A stretch of DNA of 24,811 nt from a virus, in IMG/VR virus record IMGVR_UViG_3300008625_000067, positions 1 through 24,811 of that record, one strand, 5' to 3'. The notes beneath the pieces were generated by a model, which ran no database searches, was not told where the DNA came from, and was given only the letters and a program-made list of their open reading frames with translations. A program made the translations under genes and the position numbers. Each line of letters starts with the position of its first letter. Position 1 is the stretch's first letter. Shown piece by piece: positions 7,136 to 15,200 of this stretch.

Positions 7136-8334
7136 CAGTACCCCTGATCCTCGCCAAGACCCGCAGCGTTGAGGCCAAGGGTCTGTCCATTAGTACCCGC
7201 CAAGGCCACCGCTCCGGGCGCGGTGTAGGCTATCGAGAGCCGAATGGGCCTACCCGAAGCGTTTTGAACGATGACGCTAACCAAAAAGGTGGTTGGATCA
7301 TCCCCTTCTGCCACGTCAACGCTAACAACGCTGTACAACTGTTCCTGAAGGGTGAGGTTTTGATACTCGCGCAACTGCGACTGGACGCTCTTGACTTTCG
7401 CAAGACCCTTCTGGACGGATGCCTTGATTGTAAGGGCTGCGTCCCCAAACCTCTTCTGCCCGATGCTGTCCATAAGCCGGGTCCCATAGTTGGGGTGGAA
7501 AGGGTTTGATGCGAGAGAGGTGAGCAACATCTTCAAACAACTCTGGTAGAGGATGTCCTCGTTGTAGATGAGGACAGGCTGCCCCAAGGCATTGAAGCGG
7601 TAGTCATTCTCTACATACGTTGCGTTGCAGCGAGGGCACCTTTCTGGGGTTGAGACATAGCTGATTTTGAAGGTGCAGTGCCCTTTGATGGGGACTTGGA
7701 ACACGGGGTATCTGCTAACCGCTGTGAGTGCGTTAGCCAGTTGAGGGCTGGGGTAGGTTTCCCGCTGCGTATGCAGCTTCCAGGGCGGGTAAAGCATCTT
7801 GCCTCGCGCACCTTTTTGAATCTCCCATCCCAAGGCATCCGCACCATCCCCTCCCACACGGAGGAATGATTCCGCTCCAATGGAGGCACTATCCAACAAC
7901 CTTACAGCACCGTTGTAAGAGCCGACGGCCACTACCTCATCTACATTGGCAGATCGGATAGCCTTCAGAACATCCTTCAAAGATACGTTGTCTCCTTCAG
8001 GAAGGCGCACTTCAAAAGACCCTTTGCTTGCCGTGATGGTAAGCAGGTTTGCATCCGGTCCTGACAAGTTGGAGCAGGTCTGGATTTGGAAGGGGGCGCT
8101 CCTGCTTCCAGTGAGAAGGGCTTGGCTGTAAAAGCCAGTGTTGGGGATGTAGTATTTGTCATCCACAAGGATCTGGACTGAATCCTGGCTTGCCACAGGC
8201 GCTTTCGTCCCTAATGAGCGCCTGTCACGAGACAGGTAGGTAGGCTCTTCAAGGATTAGATGGCTGCATGGCCAGCCGATTCGGAACTCGTAGGACACTG
8301 GACCTCCGACGGTCGTCGCCAATAGGCAGGGCAC
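7135..8334 (-). CDS. gp25-like baseplate wedge protein with added domains
   Basis: Residues about 256-372 match the gp25/gpW family, the wedge protein that contacts the tail sheath: a helix of the ILYQSCLKMLLTSLASNPFHP type, Pro281-Asn-Tyr-Gly284-Thr (the family PxYGT turn), an I..SVQKGLAKV helix, and paired strands SVVSVDVA...TTFLVSVIVQNASGRPIRLSIAY. Typical gp25 proteins have only about 110-150 residues; here 255 residues precede the domain. They include a beta/alpha module at about 80-185 ending DGADALGWEIQKGARGKMLYPPW, and a likely metal knuckle with CPRC (Cys233, Cys236) near His219 and Cys220. The start is GTG three bases after the previous gene's TAG, with weak ribosome binding sequence; no in-frame ATG nearby is better. 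The gene overlaps the J gene by one base. The gp25 call is firm; the metal site is inferred. Confidence 0.85.
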   Translation of the reverse strand: MPCLLATTVGGPVSYEFRIGWPCSHLILEEPTYLSRDRRSLGTKAPVASQDSVQILVDDKYYIPNTGFYSQALLTGSRSAPFQIQTCSNLSGPDANLLTITASKGSFEVRLPEGDNVSLKDVLKAIRSANVDEVVAVGSYNGAVRLLDSASIGAESFLRVGGDGADALGWEIQKGARGKMLYPPWKLHTQRETYPSPQLANALTAVSRYPVFQVPIKGHCTFKISYVSTPERCPRCNATYVENDYRFNALGQPVLIYNEDILYQSCLKMLLTSLASNPFHPNYGTRLMDSIGQKRFGDAALTIKASVQKGLAKVKSVQSQLREYQNLTLQEQLYSVVSVDVAEGDDPTTFLVSVIVQNASGRPIRLSIAYTAPGAVALAGTNGQTLGLNAAGLGEDQGY

Positions 8335-8337
8335 CGC

Positions 8338-9189
8338 CTACAAGCTGTTATCCCCTTCCCCATCGGCGTCGTCCAAAAGCGTCGGGTGAAAGGCAAGACC
8401 TTCCGTATTGACGGAATCTTCGTTGGCCGTCACGATGTTTGTGGAATCATCTTCGTCCATCGTGAAGAAGATGCTATCCATACGGGCAACCAACTGCGCT
8501 GTTGTGGCGGTGGGGTCAAACAAGACCTCGGAAAAGGGTAGGTTCCCCACAGCGGTGGCTTGGCCGCCCGCCTGGGAAAGCCATTCAAGCTCCTCCTGCA
8601 ACTGCTCGACCAAATCACACTGCTTGAGTATCCGTCGCTCAAGGTCCGTGAACCGATAGGCAAGCTCCTGTTTGTAAGGCGCACGCAACCTGTGCATGGT
8701 GGTGACGTCACCGGGATCTTCGGGAGCAGAAGGACCACCCTTCCGACCCCACTTGTAAAGATCAACAGTCGAATCACCTTGCTGGGGTTTGGATGCGTCA
8801 AAGGGACCCCACGCAAAAGTGCCGGTTTCCAGGCTCACCAGACCACCACCCGGCTGATTCCTGACGATCAACTCATCTTTGGTCGAGAGGCCCGTCCGGG
8901 GGTTGAGGAACATGGAGATGTCAAACGGGTTGCCCCCCAAGGAAACGTAAGCCAGCATCAGCTTACCTATTGCCGACTGGTTGGAACTCACGGATAGAAG
9001 GCGGCGTTGGTTAGTGGCGTGGCCTGCCTCATCCTTGTTCCAGAACAAGTTCACTTCTCCGATCCGCTCTATCTGTGAACGGATCGCCCTTTCACGGGAA
9101 GACAGTTGACGCCGACCCTCCAACGCGAAGGCACGGCACGTCACCCACTGGGTACGCCTAAAGGATGCTCCGAAGGCCCAGAACCCCAT
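8338..9189 (-). CDS. Coiled-coil phage structural protein, unknown
   Basis: I cannot name this 283-residue protein. A helical N-terminal part (about 25-50, RRQLSSRERAIRSQIERIG) is followed by a globular segment with GGNPFDISMFLNPRTG (85-100) and a Gly/Pro-rich loop region with QPGGGLVSLETGTFAWGPF. A long heptad-like helix spans about 168-207 (ELAYRFTDLERRILKQ then LVEQLQEELEWL), probably a coiled coil. The last 50 residues are very acidic (DEDDS, DDADGEGD). Its position between the 913-residue protein and the gp25-like gene implies a tail or baseplate role. The ATG shares its A with the preceding TGA (TGATG), so it is translationally coupled. There is no signal peptide or membrane helix. Confidence 0.8.
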   Translation of the reverse strand: MGFWAFGASFRRTQWVTCRAFALEGRRQLSSRERAIRSQIERIGEVNLFWNKDEAGHATNQRRLLSVSSNQSAIGKLMLAYVSLGGNPFDISMFLNPRTGLSTKDELIVRNQPGGGLVSLETGTFAWGPFDASKPQQGDSTVDLYKWGRKGGPSAPEDPGDVTTMHRLRAPYKQELAYRFTDLERRILKQCDLVEQLQEELEWLSQAGGQATAVGNLPFSEVLFDPTATTAQLVARMDSIFFTMDEDDSTNIVTANEDSVNTEGLAFHPTLLDDADGEGDNSL

Positions 9190-11930
9190 CAGTCATCTCC
9201 CCCGCCACCCATGATGGCAGCGAGAAGCTCCAGGAGGATCAACGGAAGGCCACCAGCCGCAATAACCATCCCTCCCCCGTAAGCACTTCTGTCGTCCTCT
9301 GGCTTATCCGTAGCCATCACAAGGCCCTGAAGCAGCCCGTCAGTCCCGTTCTCTACCAGGATCAGCCCCGAGCAGGAGGGGAGGGCGAACATATCGATCA
9401 TCCTCAAGAGGGACCGGATGTACTGGATGAGCATTTGAAGCTGGTAGATGCGCTTCTGGATGCCTTCGATATACCGGATGATTTCATCAACCAGTCCCTG
9501 GAGGCCATCCAGGATAGCCATGAGGAACCTTTCAATCTTGTCCAGAATCTCGTTCACAGGCGCGAGAGCTTTGTCGAAGGGGCGTACCGCAATCCAGCCT
9601 CCTGCGCTGCTGGGCATCATCCGGCCTTGCATGAACAAGATAGTCTCTGCGCTGTACATGACCTCATCTGGGAGCACGTTACAGATGTAGTCAGCCTTGA
9701 CGCCGCTGGGAGTGCCTCCGTAAACCACGGGGATGGTTGAAGGCGCACTGGACGCCATAGCGTTGAGTGTTTGGTTGGGGTCTGGAATAAAGAGAGGACC
9801 CGGATCAAACTCCAACTCAGTGCCGTCAGCAACTCCCGGCGAAGATGTAAGCGTTCTGGGACGGTCAGTAGAGGACCATGCTTCCATCCGGTTCGGGTTG
9901 TCTGGACCCCAAGGAATCGCCGCCAGATTCCCGGCAACGCCTTTGGCGGCCTCTGTGAACGCCTCCTTTGCCACGTCGTTGGTTTTCCTCTGATACCCCA
10001 CGCTCTCCAAGATGGTGTTGGAGGGGTATTTGGAGTCAATATCTGACCACTTGAACTCAAGCAGGTCCTTGGCCAAGTCCTCAACCACGCTGATAAAGTT
10101 TTCAGAGGGGTTGATCCTACGGTAAGCCGCACCTGCCCACGCAATAGCGTTGCGAAGCACTTGTGCGCGGAAGCCTTTAGGATTCTTTCCCCTGTACAGA
10201 GGCATCAGGTAGTTCTTATTTTCTGTGAGCTTCGGCCCAAACCCGCACTTTTGCTGCACCTGCATGGCAGCATTGCCCAGGGGGTTGATGGCTGCGTATC
10301 TGCTTGCGTCATTGAAAGCGTAGGCCGAGTCCGCAGTGAACTCACCCTTCTCCATGCCAGGGAAGTTGCTTACCAACTGGGCCGTCACGAAAGCGGCGGT
10401 GAGGGCTTCGATGTAGGCCATCGAACTGTCGGTTGGAAAGGTAAGCTCTACGGGGGCCGATACGGGGCCGATGTCCAGAGAAGATGCCCCATCTGGGTTA
10501 GGTTCTGGGGCCGATCCTTGGTCTCCTGGGTCCGAGGGAGGTGCCCACCTACCGGGGCCATACGGGGCAAAGGAGGTAGGCGTATCTGCCCTTGCAAGAG
10601 CGTCCTGTGAAAAGTTCCACAACCGATAGTCCTGCTCACCCATCTTCGTGGGGGCGACCATAGGCGACGAAGGACTACCCAAATCCTGGTAAACGGACTT
10701 GCCCAAAGCACGCACACGAACGTAGTAGGTCGGGTTCTCTGCATCTACCAACTTCACCGTCCCGTCGGAGTTGGTCTCTACGGTTGCGTGAACGGGCATC
10801 TCGGATTTCTTCAACATGATGGTGAAGGTGCCGCCGCCAAGGATTTTACTGATAGCTGTGTTGCTGACGAGCCAAGCCTTCCCGAAATAAGTCTTCTCCC
10901 CGTCCTTCATCACGCAAGGGGGGATCCACGGATCGTTCGGACTCATCGTAAAAAACATGCAGGTCGGGGAACCCCCCATCCACGGGGACCCGTCCGGGTC
11001 TACGAAGGTGCCGTAAGTGGAGGTGGTATCCGTGCCCTGGTACTCGGTATAGCCGCCCGCCTGAACGAGATCCCCAAACCCAACAGTGTCCATCGGGCTG
11101 TAGCAACGGAGAAGCCCTCCAGAAGCCGGGTCAAGAGAGTTTGCGAACCACCAACCATCCCCTGTTGCCTTGGGGTAGCAGCCCAAGGCGGTGAACCCGT
11201 CCCGGAAAGTGCTCACTTCGACAAGGAAGGCGCGTGGGGCAGCGTAGCTTGTGCCCGGTAGGCCGCCCGTAGGGGTAGGCAACGACCAAGATATAACAGC
11301 CTCTTCAGGAACCGACCCGCTTCCCGCCAGTGCGTCACCGAGCGCCTTGAAAGCGGCCATTCCAGCCCCCTCCGTACCATAAGACACTGTGGGGGTGGAG
11401 CATCTGGGCAAAGGGTTAGTCTTCGTGGCGGGCATCCCTTTGAAGAAGTTGATGATCTTCATGATGAGCCGGATCAGGTCATCAATGTCCTGTCCAGAAA
11501 TGTAGAAGAAGGCAGCCACCGCCGCCGAAGACGAGGACCAGTCGGGACGGTCAGGGTCTGACCGGTCCACCAGTCGGCTAATCATCCTGGTCTGGTATGC
11601 CGTGAAACCGCCCCTCAAGTCCTTGAAGCGGTTGCTGAACTTGAACAGGTGATGGTCTCCGTGGATATACAAGCCCAGTTGTCGAAGATCATTGATGATG
11701 TTCCTGATCTCTTCGATGATGGCTTCGATGATGGCGCGGATGGGGTCCAGCAAGCCAATCAAGAACGCCTTGATGATGTTCAGGATGAACTGGACAATGT
11801 TCAGGATGAGCAGCAGGGCTTCGAGAACCGAATCAATGGCCTCGATGATGGGCCGGATGGGTTCCAGTAGCTTGCTCAAATCAGGCTGTACTGTAAGCCA
11901 CCCCGCCTCTCCGCTGCCGCCTTCAGACAT
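9189..11930 (-). CDS. Large virion protein with hydrophobic helical ends
   Basis: This 913-residue protein is probably a tail or baseplate component. Residues 17-85 are an Ile/Leu-rich amphipathic helical region with a repeat, LEPIRPIIEAI (22-32) and LDPIRAIIEAI (61-71), and the heptad-spaced ILNIVQF/ILNIIKAF. A matching helical region recurs at about 790-850 (ILDKIERFLMAIL, LVDEIIRYIEGIQKRIYQLQMLIQYIRSLLRMI). Between them, ISWSLPTP (about 210) and YYVRVRALG (about 400) look like the first and last strands of a fibronectin III domain separated by an insertion of roughly 150-180 residues. The C-terminus ends in a hydrophobic, Gly-rich segment, GLPLILLELLAAIMGGGGDD. The start ATG is 3 bases after the stop of the small upstream gene. 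The hydrophobic ends could self-associate as a bundle or touch membrane; that is inference. Confidence 0.8.
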   Translation of the reverse strand: MSEGGSGEAGWLTVQPDLSKLLEPIRPIIEAIDSVLEALLLILNIVQFILNIIKAFLIGLLDPIRAIIEAIIEEIRNIINDLRQLGLYIHGDHHLFKFSNRFKDLRGGFTAYQTRMISRLVDRSDPDRPDWSSSSAAVAAFFYISGQDIDDLIRLIMKIINFFKGMPATKTNPLPRCSTPTVSYGTEGAGMAAFKALGDALAGSGSVPEEAVISWSLPTPTGGLPGTSYAAPRAFLVEVSTFRDGFTALGCYPKATGDGWWFANSLDPASGGLLRCYSPMDTVGFGDLVQAGGYTEYQGTDTTSTYGTFVDPDGSPWMGGSPTCMFFTMSPNDPWIPPCVMKDGEKTYFGKAWLVSNTAISKILGGGTFTIMLKKSEMPVHATVETNSDGTVKLVDAENPTYYVRVRALGKSVYQDLGSPSSPMVAPTKMGEQDYRLWNFSQDALARADTPTSFAPYGPGRWAPPSDPGDQGSAPEPNPDGASSLDIGPVSAPVELTFPTDSSMAYIEALTAAFVTAQLVSNFPGMEKGEFTADSAYAFNDASRYAAINPLGNAAMQVQQKCGFGPKLTENKNYLMPLYRGKNPKGFRAQVLRNAIAWAGAAYRRINPSENFISVVEDLAKDLLEFKWSDIDSKYPSNTILESVGYQRKTNDVAKEAFTEAAKGVAGNLAAIPWGPDNPNRMEAWSSTDRPRTLTSSPGVADGTELEFDPGPLFIPDPNQTLNAMASSAPSTIPVVYGGTPSGVKADYICNVLPDEVMYSAETILFMQGRMMPSSAGGWIAVRPFDKALAPVNEILDKIERFLMAILDGLQGLVDEIIRYIEGIQKRIYQLQMLIQYIRSLLRMIDMFALPSCSGLILVENGTDGLLQGLVMATDKPEDDRSAYGGGMVIAAGGLPLILLELLAAIMGGGGDD
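11721..11867 (-). repeat. Two imperfect 30-base repeats in the helical N-terminus
   Basis: Bases 11721-11750 and 11838-11867 agree at 26 of 30 positions and are 117 bases (39 codons) apart, encoding the two LxPIRxIIEAI units. Between them a 13-base exact repeat ATGTTCAGGATGA occurs at 11776-11788 and 11797-11809, a 21-base (seven-codon) period encoding ILNI-type heptads. The period equals a coiled-coil heptad, so internal duplication of helix units is the simplest reading. Confidence 0.75.
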
Positions 11931-11933
11931 AAC

Positions 11934-12170
11934 TCACGCCCCGCCGCCGTTCTTCAGCCTTTGGAGAGCGATATGTAGCTGGGCCATCTCGGCATGGTCT
12001 CGCTCGACCTGCTGCTCAAGAAGCACAGCGACCTTTCCGAGAGCTTCTTTCTGCCTCTCCAGAATAGGGCTTTTGACTTCTTTTTCCTCAACATCAGTCC
12101 AACCCCCGACGTTGATGCCTTTCGAGCGCAGTTGCTCTCGCATCCTTTTGATGTCGTCTTCTACTGACAT
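11934..12170 (-). CDS. Small coiled-coil protein
   Basis: This 78-residue charged protein has a predicted helix at 1-17 (MSVEDDIKRMREQLRSK), a short turn with GINVGGW, and a long helix at about 34-73 (ILERQKEALGKVAVLLEQQ, then HAEMAQLHIALQRL) with hydrophobic residues at heptad-like spacing. It is likely an oligomerising linker or chaperone for its large neighbours, but no family is recognised. A TAGGAG site about seven bases before the ATG supports the start. It lies 41 bases after the giant virion gene and 3 bases before the 913-residue gene, so the three are probably translated from one message. Confidence 0.8.
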   Translation of the reverse strand: MSVEDDIKRMREQLRSKGINVGGWTDVEEKEVKSPILERQKEALGKVAVLLEQQVERDHAEMAQLHIALQRLKNGGGA

Positions 12171-12211
12171 TGGCGTCTCCTACCCGAAAGGCCCTACATA
12201 CACTTTACCGG
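12171..12211 (-). other. 41-base spacer after the giant gene
   Basis: This is the only real gap in the minus-strand operon between the right edge and the tail protein I-like gene. It contains an ACCGGT palindrome just after the giant gene stop and the TAGGAG ribosome binding site of the next gene. No hairpin with a T-tract and no convincing -35/-10 pair is present, so I see neither a terminator nor a promoter here. Confidence 0.6.
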
Positions 12212-15200
12212 TCACTTGTTCTTGAGGGCTTTCTTCTGCTTCACAAGGATCTTCTCTTTCACCAACTTCCGGCCAAGCCGCCTTTCAGCCCTGTCTGCGA
12301 TTTGAATAGACCCATCCCCCCAATCAGCCCGGAACTGAATCCAGGAGTACCGGATTCCCCGAAAGTCATCATCATTGGAGAGGACGTCGTCCAAGAGGTC
12401 CGGGAGGACCGGGCGGCCTTCCCCGGTAGAGAAGCTGGCATAGAAATCAGGGCCACCGGTCGGCTCTGAATCAAGTCGCATATCCATGATCCAGAACCTA
12501 CGGTCCAGCAACGAAAGGCAATCTTGGTTGCTGGCAAAGGGCTGGTACTCGGTCAGCCCTGTCAGGCTCTTGTACAAAGCGTTGTAGATAAGACCCACTC
12601 CGTCAGAGGTGTCTCCCGGAGTTCCCAAATCATCAATGTGTTCGTCCCGCTGGAAAACGTAGTAGGAGCCGCCTCGGTAGTTGTCCCACCACTCGTGGAT
12701 TTCTTCGATCCACGACAGCATACGTTCCCGCATGAACAAAACGAGTTCGGCAGCCTCATCCGAAAATACGGGGGAGGGCCGGATGATCTTGTATCCAAAG
12801 GGGGCGATGCTGTTGTAACGATTGTAGACCCCTCCAGGGAAATCGTAAGGGCGCTTGGCAAAGGAGGGGTCAGCCGGGTCCTCGACGTAGGAGGTGTGCC
12901 GCAACATTTGCTGCCCCTCTTCTCCTGGAACGGGTCCGGGTTCGCCTATCGACCCTTTGACTTGGGGGAGGACAACGTATCCGTTTGCAGGCGGGTCAGA
13001 CCCAAAGATCACGTCGCTTGACGAGTCATCGCCACCACCTGCAAACCGGCAAGTACCGTCCACCTGCAAACGGCCTGTAGTAGAGTCCTCGTCCCCCAAT
13101 ACCCGGTAGAATCCCCGGTTATCATCAAGGATGGCAGGTCCCCCCTGCATCCAAGAGCCATCCAGCCGCTCCTCAATACTCGTATCCCCCATCGGGCGCT
13201 TTGCATACTCGGCGGGGTCGTACAAGCTGGTACGCCTCAAAGGATCTTGCCCTGCGGGGTCGATGATAAGGTAGTCACCCTTTTGGACTCCCAGCGCCTC
13301 CCATGCGCCAGCCCCTGAAACATCAGAGTCTCGGAGGGTGTTTTCCCTATCCACGAAGCCACCCGTAGTGTTTACATCGGCGGGGTTGTAAACCACCTCC
13401 CTTTCGTAAACCACCTCATCAGTCAGGTACTCCAGAAGTTGCTCGTTAGACTGTTCATGAGGAACCGGAGCTTGTTGGAGGTAGACCTCAAAGTACGATC
13501 CGATGTCCGGGGCTGCGTCACCCCCGGACATGCCGGGATACTTCAGAATCAAGGAGTTGGACGTGAGGACCCTGTCGATCTCGACAGTCTCCAGCAGGCT
13601 TCCATCAGAGTCGATGACGCGAAGCATGTCTCCAGGATGGATGTTTACGGCAGGGTCGTTGAAGTCGCCCACGTTCGTAGCTGTTCCGTCAGCCCACACA
13701 CTTGTATCAGCAGTGTAGGTGCGTGTGGCAGCATCATAAGAACTGACCGCACCCCGGCGAATCTCATACACCAACTTCAAACGGTCAATATCAGCAACAA
13801 CCCTGTCTTGGATTTCATGCCACCTGCGAATACGCCGCACAAAGAACGAGGCTCTCTCCGAAGGCATAAACGCTGAAGTAAAGTCGCTGCTGTTCCGTGG
13901 GCCAATGTTCTCGTAGTCCGTGATGGTGTGGTCAGCGTCCACAACGTGAGGGAAGGACTGAAGCAGGCTCTTGGCTGTTCTCGGGAAGGACGGCTCCAGG
14001 ATAAGCCCCGCCACCCCGGAGAAGCCCTTATGGTCCTCTCCGTCATCGGCCAAGTCATCCCCTGTCCAGAAGAAAAGCCCAGGAAGCACACAGGTGAGGT
14101 TGTGGTCGTAAGTGTAGACCGCAGCAGGGTCCACCACCAAAGCACCGGTCAAATCAAACTGAATCTCGTTCCATTGAGGATCTACCGCATTGTTCTGGAT
14201 ATGGCTGATGTCAATGTAGGTGGCGACCCCTTCAATCTCATTGTCGGCTGCCTCATTGCGCCACAAAACCGGGGCCTTCAGGTCGGCCTGGAATGTCGCC
14301 GGATCAACAGGAACAGGAACCCGGACACCCAACACGGTGTCAACGATGGCCCCCGTGTGGACAATCTCACTCAAGTCAGAGTCCCACAGCACCACCCGGC
14401 CCGTGTTCTCGGGGGAGACATTGGCGGGATCGGGAAGGTTGTTGGTGTTCCGCATGGAAATCCACCGGAATCCCGCACAAACATTCGCACCGTGCTTGTC
14501 GGCAGGGGCACCTTGGAAGTTGTTATCTGGCAGCGACCTGACAACCCCGTGGGAGTCTGTGTAAGTACCGAAGGAGCCGATGGGAAGGTACTGCATCCCC
14601 GAGAGCTTCTGGCCCACTGCAAGCACGTCCTCAAACATGTCCCAGCTATTGGTAGGGGAGAGAGGGTCAAGCATGTCCCCCTGCGCGTTTTCGGGGGGAT
14701 TCAAGACGCCGTACTGGAGGTGGAACTCGGAGTTACCGTCGGCATCCGTGAAGACCCCTGTGTACTGGACCTTGTACACGCAATCCTTGTCGATCTCATA
14801 GCCTGCCGGGAGCAGGACAGAATAAGCCGACTTGAGGACCAGATAAAGCTGCCCCGACGCCGGGAACGCATGGCCTGTTGGGGAGTAGTACACCGATGGG
14901 AGGGCACCCTTCACAGTGATGGTGAAGGTGCTCCCTGCTGAATCGTGGTCCCACTTGAGGACCGTAGGGAAGGGAAGCTCCAACCAGCCTTCCTGACCGG
15001 CATAGACCCCCTTTGACAGACCTCGGAGGCTGGGAGTTCCTGCGGCATTGTCTGGCTCGAAGGCGTAGCGAACGACGTAGGTGCCGCTCCTGGTACAACC
15101 AAAAAGACGGTTAGTGCCCGAGTCCCAAACGCCAGGGACTACAACAATATCCCCTGATTGAACCTCTCCCACAGACCCAGCCAAAATACTCGCGCCTGTG

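Noticed and set aside
6368-7147. 259-residue open frame on the plus strand
   Set aside because: Antisense to the N-terminal half of the baseplate J gene, whose protein pattern is clear; composition and lack of a ribosome site mark it as a shadow. The same applies to frames at 4262-5032, 5564-6244 and 19178-19957.
11649-11870. Asp/Gln-rich repetitive plus-strand frame that looks like a coiled coil
   Set aside because: It is the reverse complement of the Ile/Leu heptad repeats at the start of the 913-residue gene; the repetition comes from that gene.
13928-14941. 337-residue open frame on the plus strand
   Set aside because: It lies entirely antisense to the giant gene, has low-complexity Arg/Gly/Val composition, no good ribosome site and no motif; a shadow of the codon bias on the other strand.
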